Assembly: GCA_021432635.1 (NCBI GenBank)
Contig: MU270074.1
Coordinates: forward strand, 185,970-249,969
Reading direction: 5' to 3'
DNA: 64,000 nt
From: Thozetella sp. PMI_491
Lineage: Eukaryota > Ascomycota > Sordariomycetes > Chaetosphaeriales > Chaetosphaeriaceae
Below, one piece after another: positions 35,918 through 45,774 of this stretch. A model generated the notes under the pieces. The model was not told the origin of the DNA. It saw only the letters and a program-made list of their open reading frames with translations, and did not search any database. Made by a program: the position numbers and the translations under genes. The number at the start of each line of letters is the position of its first letter. Position 1 is the first letter of the stretch.

Positions 35918-38145
35918 ATGGGACAAGAATCGAAGGAAATCGCGCTCGATGGCGAGACCGAGGACGAGACGGTCGTCGCCGTGGACCATGGCCTGGCCGT
36001 AAACGCGTCGGGATACCATGACCAGCTCAAGAGACAGTACAGCCTCCTCGGTTTGGCCGGAATTGCCCTCACTGTCGACAATGCCTGGGTTCGTGTACGA
36101 GTCTGCCCCAGTGCCGACCGCATGCTAACGACCTCCTCCAGGTAGCGCTAGGCTCGTCCATCTCCGTCTCGATTCGTATGCCGGCCACCACTCGTACGTT
36201 ACAAAAGCTCTACTAACCTATGTATCTAGTCAATGGTGGCCCTCCCGGGCTCATCTTCGGTCTCATAGTGGCCATCTTCTACTATACGTTCATCGGTCTA
36301 GGCCTTGCCGAGGTACGCGAGCCTGTCTCTCCCTCTCCCACTGGCGGCCACAGGGAGCACAAGGATAATCGACTAATACGTTCGTTCTGCTACAAATATA
36401 GTTCGCAAGTTCCGTACCGACAGCAGGAGGCGTCTATCACTGGGCTACAATGTGCGTTCACTTTTCTTGCGAAACCCGGGCTTTTCGGGAGGCTGATTAC
36501 ACTATGTCAGTGCTGGAGGGCCCAGGTACGGACGAATAATCGGCTTCTTCACCGGCTGGGTGAACTTTTACGGCTGGATGGTGCGTTTTATCCACCCCGA
36601 ATCACTTCCGTCCTGAGACACACATAAAGGGGGAGAGGGAGAGGAAAACTCTAGCTGACCTACATCTCCCGTCGCATTAGTTCGACCTGGCATCCCTTCT
36701 CCAGATCACGGCCAACATCTCGGTTTCCATGTACACGGTCTACCACCAGGACACGTATGTCGCAGAGCCGTGGCATGTCTATGTTGCGTACCTCTTGATC
36801 TTATGGCTGGCCACCGCGGTGGTCATCTTTGCCAACAAGGCCATCCCGCACACCCAGTACGTGGGCATGTTCCTCGTCATCGTGGGCGGCATCGTCACTA
36901 TCATCGTCATCTCGGCCATGCCTAAGCAACACGCGTCGAACTACTTTGTCTGGGGCTCGTTTGAAGAGAACAATCTGACGGGCTGGGCCGGTGGCGTGGC
37001 CTTCTTGTGCGGCGTCCTCAACGGTTCCTTCACCATCGGCACTCCAGACGCCATCACGCATATGGCGGAGGAGTTGCCACACCCCAAGAAGGACCTTCCC
37101 AAGGCCATCGGGCTGCAGCTGAGCCTGGGATTTCTCTGTAAGTGCCCCGGAAGCCGTGAAATTGGTACCGGAAAGGCTAACTGCCTGAGTGCAGACGCAT
37201 TCTTCTTCGCCATCGCCATCTGCTATGCCATCACCGATCTCGAGGCCCTCCAGGGCGGCTTCAATACGTACCCCCTCGCCAACATTTACGCGCAAGCCAC
37301 GGCTTACGCCGACGGTAGCCTGAACAACGGCGCGACTTTTGGGCTCCTCTTCATCATCTGGATGTCGTCCATGCTTTGCTGCATCGGCACCGTGCTCACC
37401 AACTCACGCATCTACTGGGCTCTGGCCCGCGACAACGCCGTGCCCTTCTCCGGTCTGTTTGCTTCAGTCAACGAGAAACTCAGCTGCCCCGTCCCTGCCA
37501 CGCTCTTTGTCGGTATGCTTCCCCTACCCTTTTATCGTTGGGGACCGCGCGAGGTCATAACTGAGCTAGCGTCATGTTTACTGATCCCGGTTGCCCTATA
37601 GCTGTCCTTGCCACAGGCCTCGGTGCCATCCCGCTCGGCAGCGCCACTGCCTTCCTCGATCTTACCGGATCCTTCATTATCCTGTCCACCATGTCGTACG
37701 CCATTCCCTTCGTGGCCAATGTGATGACCGGTGGACGGAACTTTCCCAAGGGGCCATTCCACCTGGGCAAGCTAGGGCGGCCCATCAATATCCTCGCCGT
37801 ACTGTTCATCACGCTGTTCAACATATTCTACTGTTTCCGTAAGTCCTCCGCCGGCCACCTCCGCTTCCGTTGTGAAACTATTGCGGCATGTTTGATTGAT
37901 CCTTGGATGCAGCTTTCGTTGTTCCCACCGATGTTGCTACCATGAACTATAACAGTGTCATTCTCGTCGGTGTGCTCACTCTGACCACTGCGTGGTGGCT
38001 AATGCATGCTGTCCGCCACTACCCGGGCCCCAAGGTCATGACGCTGTATATTAGTGATGATGCCCAGGTCTTGGCTGCACCATCGTCGGCGGAGCATGTC
38101 GCTGAGAAATCGGCCGGAGAGGCATCTGTAGCGCCGCCGTTGTAG
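35918..38145 (+). CDS. APC-family amino acid/choline-type permease, nine exons
   Basis: Plasma-membrane transporter of the amino acid-polyamine-organocation family, in the fungal amino acid/choline (HNM1, UGA4-like) branch; substrate not determined. Exons: 35918-36088, 36142-36175, 36230-36312, 36402-36451, 36511-36580, 36681-37137, 37195-37512, 37602-37838, 37913-38145, giving 550 residues in one continuous frame. All eight introns are GT-AG and 53-100 bp; TACTAAC is visible in intron 2. The family landmarks are in order: QYSLLGLAGIALTVDNAW, then NGGPPGL (TM2), VPTAGGVYHWAT (TM3 start), GRIIGFFTGWVNFYGW, then a Glu-rich cytosolic loop with HMAEELPHPKKDLPKAI, and late helices ending NYNSVILVGV. 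About twelve hydrophobic helices are expected. The N-terminal 40 and C-terminal 40 residues are hydrophilic. A TATA box lies 86 bp upstream. The gene stands alone, with no metabolic partner nearby. Confidence 0.9.
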
Positions 38146-38214
38146 GCGCACTCTCTTGCGATGTGGACAAACATAGCGCACAACATGATAAATAGCACAA
38201 GGGAATAGATAAGA

Positions 38215-38480
38215 ATGCCAGAAATGTGGCCACTCAGAAGAGTGAGGCGGGAAAGGAGTGAAGTGATGAGGACGGCCCAGTTGGCCCGCCATAGCTCAGT
38301 TGACCCGTCATGGTCCATTTAGCTGGTTATGACAAGGGGGCAGGAAGATTTCACGGGGTAACGGATCCAATTCTTAATAACGTATTCTATTTATACGAGG
38401 GGGCTTAGTCTGTATAAATACTAGTCTTTACTTTGTGGTGCTAAAGCGCATTATCTGAGGCATGAGCTGAGTCTTTATCC
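38215..38480. repeat. Degenerate dispersed repeat, copy B
   Basis: Counterpart of copy A at 34313-34540. The block 38393-38448 is the best-aligned part. It begins about 70 bp after the permease stop codon, so it probably lies in or next to that gene's 3' untranslated region. Confidence 0.6.
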
Positions 38481-38725
38481 CGGTCGGTACAGGCCACGAA
38501 GAAGTTTAAAGCTGTTAAAAGAGGATGTCTGGGCGGCTTGAATTGCTCGGGTATCTAGTGCGTAAATTCAGGAGGTCGAAGCAACACCTCCTAGGTATTA
38601 TATCTAAGACGTATAGGGGGACATGTGGCCAGTCAGTCCAATGGGCTATGGCGGGCCAACTGGGGCCACAACGAGCTAAATGGACCGTGACGGGGCAACT
38701 GTGCCACGACGGGCCAACTAGACCG
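38273..38725. mobile_element. Small element bounded by 52-bp inverted repeats
   Basis: The left arm, 38273-38324, read on the minus strand aligns without gaps to the right arm, 38674-38725: 44 of 52 positions agree, starting AGCTAAATGGACC and ending near CGGGCCAACT. Six of the eight differences are transitions. The spacer of about 350 bp has no coding capacity. A third, direct copy of the motif (CTATGGCGGGCCAACTGG) lies at about 38646-38663, just inside the right arm. The structure resembles a non-autonomous inverted-repeat element (MITE-like). Target-site duplications were not identified, and the true ends may lie outside the arms. Confidence 0.5.
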
Positions 38726-39115
38726 CCTCGAGTCAACTGGGCATGATGACTATGTATAGTTAAGTGGTACCATTTTGTTTTGGCTAACCTCCCTAGTCTA
38801 CATGCAGTGCGCCGAAGAAAAGTGAGGGTGAGTAAGAAAACGTAGATTGATTACGCGGGAGAGGATCCCAGTCGTCAGTCTTTCGACCCCCCCTCCGCCA
38901 AGATCATATCATGACTTTTCGCAAAGGACGAGAAATCCAGCGCCAAGTTTCGTCAAAGGCTCTAATGAACTTTTCCTCCGCATCCCGGCCGAAATGAGAC
39001 GCCCCACAGCAGGACACCCGGGCGTCCAGACTGTGTCTTCCAAGAGACCTGACCCAGATGCAACCATGACTCAGTAGATGTGAGAGGCAAAGTTGTGAAG
39101 CGCGGCTACAAGCGC

Positions 39116-41310
39116 TTATCGCGAGGACATGGCCTTGGTCACGAGCCGCTTGAGAGCAAGCTCCTTCTTCTTAAGGTCCTCGGCAGAAGACTCCTCGAGC
39201 TCCAGCTGGGTCATGGCCTCGCTGAGAGTGCTCTCGATCTTCTCCTTCTGGCCACGCTTGAGCTTGAGGGAGAGAGTGGGGTCCGAGATGATCTCCTCGA
39301 CGCGCGACATGTACGACTCAAGCTGCTGCTTGGCCTCGAAGCGCTTGCTGAAGGCCTCGTCGTTGGTCTTGAACTTCTCGGCATCTGTAGAGTGATTAGT
39401 CCGGTTTCTCAGCAGTCTAGAGGTAAGACTTACCGTTGATCATGGTCTCGATCTCGGTGGACGACAGCTTGCCGACAGAGTTGGAGATGGTGATGTTGGC
39501 GCTGCGGCCCGAGGTCTTCTCGGTGGCAGTAACCTTGAGGATACCGTTCACATCGACCTCAAAGACGACCTCAAGGACCGGCTCACCAGCCCGCATAGGG
39601 GGGATAGGGGCAAGGGTGAATTCACCCAGCGAGGTGTTGTCCTCGCAGTTGACACGCTCACCCTGGTAAACGGGGCTATCCACCGAGTCAGTAATTACCA
39701 AATCTAGCGGGAATTTTGAGGGTACGAACAACTGGACGGTTTGTTGATTGTCCGCCACTGTGGTAAAGGTTCGCTTCTTCAAGCAGGGGACTGTGTTTCC
39801 GCGGGGGACTACAGGGGCGAAGATGTTTCCTATCCGGGTGTTAGACGCAAAGGGCAGTAGCGCGGACAGGGGGAGACCAACCTTCCATAGCCACACCGAG
39901 GGAGAGAGGGCAGACGTCGAGAAGGAGGAGGTCAGCAGTGTCCTCGGAGGTGGCCTTGCCGGAGAGGATACCGGCCTGGACGGCGGCACCGTAGGCGACG
40001 GCCTCGTCGGGGTTGATGCTCTTCTCGAGCTTCTTGCCGTCGAAGAACTCGCTGAGGAGCTTCTGGATGCGGGGGATACGGGTGGAACCTCCGACGAGCA
40101 CGATCTCATCGACCTGGCTCTTCTCGATGCTGGCGTCCTTCAGGACCTGGGCAACGGGCTCCAGGGTGCCAGAGAAAGCCTTGGCGTTCAGGTCCTCGAA
40201 ACGAGCACGAGTGATCTGCATGTTGAAGTCCTCACCCTCGAAGAGAGAATCGATCTCGATGGTGGTCTGGGCACCGCTGGAGAGGGTACGCTTGGCACGC
40301 TCGCAAGCCGTCCGCAGGCGGCGGAGGGCGCGAGCATCGCCAGAGGGGTCCTTCTTGGTCTTGCGGATGAACTCCTTCTTGCAGTGGTCAAGGAGGTTGG
40401 TGTCGAAGTCCTGGCCACCAAGATGGGTGTCACCGGCGGTGGCCTTGACGGTGAAGACACCGCCCTGGATGTTGAGGAGGGACACATCGAAAGTGCCGCC
40501 ACCGAGATCGTAGATCAATACGTTGCGCTCCTTGCCGGACTTGCCGGCGCCAAGACCGTAGGCAATGGCGGCGGCAGTAGGCTCGTTGATAATACGGAGG
40601 ACGTTGAGGCCAGAAATGGCACCAGCATCCTTGGTGGACTGACGCTGGTTGTCGTTGAAGTAGGCCGGGACAGTGATGACGGCCTTCTCCACCTTCTTAC
40701 CAAGCTTGACCTCGGCAATCTCCTTCATCTGTAGGGAATGGGTTAGTCTAGATCGCTACTTGCTGCGTCGGCGAGGATACTTGCCTTGGTGAGGACCATG
40801 GCAGAAATCTCCTGGGGGGAGAAGGTGTGGGTACCGCCCAGGTAAGCAACCTGGACCTTGGGGTTGCCGCCGTCGTCAACGACCTTGAAGGGCCACGACT
40901 CGGTATCCTTCTTGACGGTGGGGTCGTCGAAGCGCCGGCCGATCAGACGCCTAGGGAGAGGATGTTAGCATAGATGCGGGCAAGGTGCGGGAAGCAGAGG
41001 CAAGAAACATCATACTTGACATCGAAGATGGTGTTCTCGGGGTTCATGGCAGCCTGGTTCTTGGCCGCCTCACCGATCAGACGCTCATTCTCGGTGAAGG
41101 AAACGAACGAGGGGGTAGTGAAGCTACCCTGCTCGTTGGCGATGATCTCAACATTGGTGCCCTCGTAGATGGCGACGCAGGAGTAGGTCGTGCCTAGAGA
41201 CGGCGGTGCGAGGTTAGAATGCCGCCGGATCTGTGGGACGCATTGCCCGAGCTTGAAAAAGACATACCAAGATCAATGCCAATGGCACCGTCGTAAGTCT
41301 CCTCGGCCAT
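39116..41310 (-). CDS. ssb1: Ribosome-associated Hsp70, Ssb type
   Basis: Cytosolic Hsp70 that binds nascent chains at the ribosome with the RAC co-chaperone. Exons: 41310-41268, 41193-41016, 40950-40785, 40728-39882, 39829-39730, 39675-39434, 39384-39116; 614 residues, the normal Ssb length. The nucleotide-binding domain starts [14 protein letters not shown] and holds the [12 protein letters not shown] phosphate loop and [13 protein letters not shown]. The substrate domain begins near 390, and the helical lid ends in LVTKAMSSR, an Ssb-type rather than EEVD terminus. Two introns need care. Intron 3 (40784-40729) has a GC donor (AAG|GCAAGT), since no GT donor keeps the frame. Intron 5 (39729-39676) is 54 nt with no stop, so unspliced reading would insert 18 residues into the conserved QQTVQFPVYQGE. 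The gene is divergent from eIF4E across 725 bp. Confidence 0.96.
39676..39729 (-). other. ssb1: Stop-free 54-nt intron of ssb1
   Basis: Donor GTTCGT, a TTACTGAC branch-like motif and acceptor GATAG. Length is divisible by three and the sequence has no stop, so it is invisible to ORF finding. Removing it restores [14 protein letters not shown], which is conserved in Hsp70 proteins. Confidence 0.85.
40729..40784 (-). other. ssb1: GC-AG intron of ssb1
   Basis: 56-bp intron with donor AAG|GCAAGT and acceptor CTACAG, with CTAACC near the 3' end as branch-like sequence. A GT four bases downstream would shift the frame. The GC donor joins MVLTK directly to MKEIAEVK, the order found across Hsp70 proteins. 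Confidence 0.85.
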
Positions 41311-42035
41311 GATGAAGAAGGTTTTCGGATATAGGATGTGCTGTTGAGGGTTTGCAGGAGGAGGATGGAGAAGGGTCGGTGAAAAGGTTGAAGGTCCGCG
41401 GACAAGTGCGGAAAAGTGGTGGGAGCCGATTGGAGTGGGCAGAATTTTTGTCCGCCAGTTTGTGAACTTTTTTTTTTTCTTAGCTCGGATTTTGGAACCC
41501 CCCACCTGAACCGTGCGAGCCTTATCTTATCTTTTAAAACGTGACCTATCACGTGGATTGCTTGGACCCTTTCCTGAGGGCGGCACGGTTGCCAAAAGAC
41601 CGGTAGAGGGGGCCAGGCGGAGCCAAACGAGGCCACTTGCCACCCACTGGACTGAATGGGCCACCAAGGGAAGGGGGCTTTGCCGCGCTCCGTAGTGTGG
41701 GTCCCCTGATTTTGCGACTGCCCTTCGCCCGTCACTTTTTGCGATCAAAACTTCGATATTCGTACGTCTCCTGACCCCCCCCTCCAAAAAGTAAACCACC
41801 AAGTTGCTTTTGCCTGGTGCAAAGGTCAATCAAGGTCACGCCTTCCTTCCTCGCAAGCAGAGGCTTAGTGGGAACTTAGTCCAACTCGACTTGACGAGCT
41901 TTGGTCCTTCCCTCACCACCCCAACCTCGTCCTCGCCGCTTTCGTTTCGATCGCATCACCAACCTTGATCGCATTCTGCGACTCTCTCGTCCGCATCCAC
42001 CTCTCCAACGACTAACCACCTCTTCAAAAGCCACC
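41311..42035. promoter_or_regulatory. Bidirectional ssb1-eIF4E promoter region
   Basis: 725 bp between two divergent translation genes. It contains TTATCTTATC at 41522-41531 (tandem GATA sites on the minus strand), the inverted repeat ACGTGA-CCTA-TCACGT at 41539-41554 overlapping an E-box CACGTG, a T10 tract near 41468, and C/T-rich stretches before both start codons. The segment 41590-41670 weakly resembles the dispersed 20-bp-period repeat on the minus strand. No ORF here is supported. Confidence 0.5.
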
Positions 42036-42896
42036 ATGTCTGAGCAAGTTGATCTCACCACCATCCCCATTTCCCCCGAGGGCGGAAACTCGGCAGCCGC
42101 GAGCGCCCCCGCCACGGACTCGGACAAGCCCATCACCGTGTTCCACGACAAGGACAACTTCAACGTCAAACACCCTCTTGCTCACCGATGGACCCTCTGG
42201 TTCACCAAGCCGGCGAGCGGAAAGGTGAGTACTCGATTGAGCCTTGTGCGGTGGTCATCAGCTGACGAAGCCTCCGTAGGGCGACAACTGGAATGACCTG
42301 CTGAAGGAAGTTATCACGTTCGAGTCAGTGGAGGAGTTCTGGGGTGTCTACGTGAGTACTCCCACAAGCCACGGGGACTATGTAAACTCTCTAACCGGCC
42401 CGGCCAGAACAACATTGCGCCTGTTTCGGATCTCGCCCTCAAGTCAGACTACCACCTCTTCAAGGAGAACGTGCGCCCGGAGTGGGAAGACATCCAGAAC
42501 AAGCACGGCGGCAAGTGGTCCTACAGCTTCAAAGACAAGCGTAACGTCGCCATCGATGAGATGTGGCTGCACACAATGCTCGCGGCTATCGGCGAGACGC
42601 TCGAGGATGAAGAGGACGGCGAGGTCATGGGTGTGGTGGTCAATGTCCGCAAGGCGTTCTACCGTATCGGCGTGTGGACTCGCACCATTGGCAAGAGCAT
42701 CCCCGGACGCGGCGACGGCGACGTTGCCGGTGGCAAGGGCAGGTCTGCCGATAAGGGTAGGGAGATCCTTCTGTCCATCGGGCGGCGTTTCAAGGAGGTG
42801 CTTAAGCTGCCCGCCAACGAGCTGCTCGAGTTCTCGGGGCACACGGACAGCGCCCACAGCGGCAGCACTCGTGCCAAAGCCAAGATGACGGTGTAA
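42036..42896 (+). CDS. cdc33: Translation initiation factor eIF4E (cap-binding)
   Basis: Binds the mRNA 5' cap and recruits eIF4G. Exons are 42036-42224, 42280-42351 and 42408-42896; introns of 55 and 56 bp have GTGAGT donors; the product is 249 residues. The start has a near-ideal context (GCCACCATGT). After a 35-residue Ser/Pro/Ala-rich N-terminal tail the core begins VKHPLAHRWTLWFTKP. Cap-stacking tryptophans are W84 (in EEFWGVYNN) and W113 (in RPEWEDIQN), with E114 contacting the guanine. The dorsal helix DEMWLHTMLAAIGE binds eIF4G or repressor motifs. A Gly/Asp/Lys-rich insertion follows GVWTRTIGKSI before the last strand. The length slightly exceeds yeast eIF4E (213), mostly from the tails and this insertion. 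It is divergent from ssb1, which also acts in translation. Confidence 0.96.
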
Positions 42897-44040
42897 AGCC
42901 CTTGGCCGCTGTTAGTAGCGTGGCGTTGGCGCGGCAGGATCAGGCTCAAGTTACCTAAATCCTGGTTGGTGTCGTACATACATACCCCCGAGGGCTTCCT
43001 AGCCCTCTCAAAACACTCGCAACATGACACACTATTCACCATTTTTAACCGACAAAGTGGCCCGGAGAATCTCACCGGCACTATGGTTGGAAGGGGCGGT
43101 GCGCATCGGACTTGACATCCCCGAAACATTGATTTCAGACCTAGCCTTGCGCGGGAGGAGAGAAGGAAGGATTGCTTTCTGGACGTCGTCCATGATTATG
43201 GGACAAGCTGAAATGAGGCTATGCGAGGCGTTGCTTTGGTTTGCCAGGAGATTGGGGCACCTAGGTAGCATTTAGAGGATTCAAATTCGACATTCTGGAG
43301 CCAATCTGTGTGGAGACTCGTGCAGATCTGTGATGCTGCTTCACGGCGCCCATATTGCCCTAAGCCTCGCCGAGTCTTGGGATATTGCTGCGGTGGGAGC
43401 TAACTAGCTGGCCAGCATTCGCTAAGCAAGCCCCTTCGCCTTCGGATACTTTTCATTTGGTCTGAACACTCTAAAATCGTGGTTCGGGCCAACTCGTCTC
43501 TCCGTTGGAGTTTGTGAGTCCCGGGTTGATCCACTCGTGGTAAAGCGAACGCCGACAAAGCCTTTCTGTTTTCGGCCGGTTATTCCGCAGGTATTGGTTA
43601 TCATATCCTAGTAAGCAATATACACGCCAACGCTCGGCTGTCTAGCTGAACTAATTGTCCTTGGCCCCCAACGCCATCTTGGAGGTAGCAATACGGAATA
43701 AGGGCGAACGCCGCCAGCGCAGGAAATCGGGGCAGCAATGGCCACCATCAACATTGACAGCCAGATGAGAAGGTTAGCTGTTTCTCTCTCTCCATATACC
43801 TATATAAATGGCCTATCCTTCCGTAGATCCAACATGACTGTCACTGCACAAGCACAACTACCTCACCCCTAGTTCGCTGTTCTACTATATGCTATTAGGT
43901 AGCAGAGTGCGGGATTATACAGTACCGTCATCTCAGCTCTTCAGCCTCGTTTCTCCCGTACCAAAGCCATATTATTTTCGTCATCTCGATCTCTTCTATC
44001 CCCTCCCTCCGCCCTTTCTTCTCAGATCCTTGCGACCAAC
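42897..44040. other. Intergenic region, eIF4E to oxidoreductase
   Basis: 1.1 kb with no supported gene. It should contain the eIF4E 3' untranslated region and the oxidoreductase promoter. A pyrimidine-rich tract lies just before the ATG at 44041. Open frames here are short and overlap on both strands. Confidence 0.6.
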
Positions 44041-45515
44041 ATGGCTGTCTATAAGTCTGTAATCCTAAACGAGCGGCCAACAGCCCAGAGCGGCCTTCCA
44101 ACGCCAGGCCGTACCTTCCGCACCGTGGTGAAGGAGGTCCCAAGCGAGGCTGACCTCAAAGATGGCCAGGTCCTCGTCGAAGTGTACTACCTCTCCATCG
44201 ACCCATCCATGGTTGGTTGGATGCAAGGTGAGTTTGTTCTCCAACAACCTCTTCTATGACTCACAGTATGTTGACATGGGTTGGCCAGATACGCCGAGCT
44301 ACATGCCTCCCGTGGCCCTTGGAGATGTGATGCGTGGCATTGGTGCCGGCAAAATCGTCGCCTCCAAGAGCCTAAACTTCAAGATCGGCGATGTCGTGAT
44401 CAGCCTTGCTGCTGGCTGGGCGGAGTTCGCCATCATCAACGATACCGAGTTGTTTCCAACACCACCAGGGGTTCCCATGACCGAGTTGGTTAGCCTGTAC
44501 GGCGGCACCGGCTTGACGGCCTTCTTCGGCGTTGACCGAATCGCTCGGCCAAAGGAGGGCGAGCTTGCGGTGGTGTCCGCGGCTGCAGGTGCCACGGGGT
44601 CTGTGGCCGGCCAGATCCTGAAGCTGAAGGGATGTAAGGTAATCGGCATCGCGGGCGGGCAGGAGAAAGTTAAGTGGTTGACCGAGAAAATGGGGTTTGA
44701 CGGAGCGCTGGACTACAAGGCCCCTGACTTCAACGAAAAGTTCAAGGAGGCAACTAAGGTAAGCAGAGGATGGCACTCGAGGCTATGACCTCTCCCTCGC
44801 GCATTCTTCTGCTCCAGGGGCTAAGACTGCATGCTAGGACGGCATCGATATCTACTGGGATAACAGTGAGTCTCGTGGAGCGCTTGAGGGCAACAAGATA
44901 ATATTGCTGACAACGCTTCTTTCATAAGCTCGGGGCGACATACTGGATCTCGCGTTTGGCCAAGCCAATCTCCACGCCCGTTTCGTGGCCTGTGGTGGTG
45001 AGCATGGGACTATTTCCCTCCTTTGCCGCAATGAGACTCACTTCGACTAGGAATAAGCCAGAGTGGGCGCTCGAATGGCGAGCAAGCGTACAAGGTATGA
45101 GATGGCCCGGCAAACCAAGCCTAGCGACTTCTTCGGCATACTGATAAAGAGACTGCAGAACTTTCGTAATATTACCAGTCGAAGAATTTTGTTCGTGACT
45201 AGAGCGATGATCATCTCCTTGGGGCTATCTTGCTGACCGATAGTGCAGGATGCAAGGTTTCATTGTGCTCGATTTCGCCCCCGATATCCCCAGTGCAATG
45301 CAGCAGCTAGGAGCCTGGCAGGCGGAGGGCAAGCTCTGGACCGACGATACTGCCATCAAGGGCGGGGTAGACGTGGCCGAAAGTGCCTTGATTGCCTTGT
45401 TCGACGGAGCCAACAAAGGTATTTGGTGCCCTCTAGTCGTGCGGCCAAGTGTGACGTCTAAGCTAACGCATCAATAGGCAAGATGCTCGTCGAGGTCAAG
45501 AGTCCGGATGCTTAG
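44041..45515 (+). CDS. NADP-dependent MDR oxidoreductase, eight exons
   Basis: Medium-chain dehydrogenase/reductase of the leukotriene B4 dehydrogenase/alkenal double-bond reductase group, which reduces activated C=C bonds with NADPH; substrate unknown. Exons: 44041-44227, 44289-44758, 44838-44865, 44929-44997, 45051-45094, 45159-45190, 45249-45418, 45478-45515; 345 residues, the usual length. The N-terminus carries YYLSIDPSMVGWMQ; the nucleotide site is VSAAAGATGSVAGQILK followed by VIGIAGGQEKVKWL. The ending includes MQGFIVLDFAPD and KGGVDVAESALIAL...GKMLVEVK. It has no catalytic zinc ligands, as expected in this group. Exons 3, 5 and 6 are only 28, 44 and 32 nt, placed from splice motifs and family order. 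At the exon 3/4 junction the common DNVGGD motif reads DNTRGD, either real divergence or a mis-set border. The gene converges on the acyl-CoA synthetase 259 bp away. Confidence 0.85.
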
Positions 45516-45774
45516 GAGGGGTACCAAAACAGGCCGTCGGGGCACCGTACTATTTGGATGCAGATCCATGTTTGAGCGGGGGCTTTCCCCCTTGATGTTG
45601 TTTAACATTCCCACTGGGCACTTGAGTTTGGACTAAGGGGGAAAACATGGGCTGAGATATCCTTGGTCTATATTCAATGCGCAACATCCATGGCTCCTTT
45701 ATGCTTGCTAAGTTGTATTGTACACTCTATGTCGAGGTAGTGTGCACCCACCGCTTGCGCTCCTGTTTTGGGTG

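Larger units (their letters stand above)
38146..39115. other. Intergenic region with inverted-repeat element
   Basis: Between the 3' ends of the permease and ssb genes, which converge here. It contains repeat copy B (38215-38480), the paired inverted arms (38273-38324 and 38674-38725) and the presumed 3' untranslated regions. No gene is supported. Confidence 0.65.

Noticed and set aside
39748-40734. 328-codon open frame antisense to ssb1
   Set aside because: It mirrors the codon-biased ssb1 exon 4 and runs across a confirmed intron position. This is the usual antisense shadow of a GC-rich gene.
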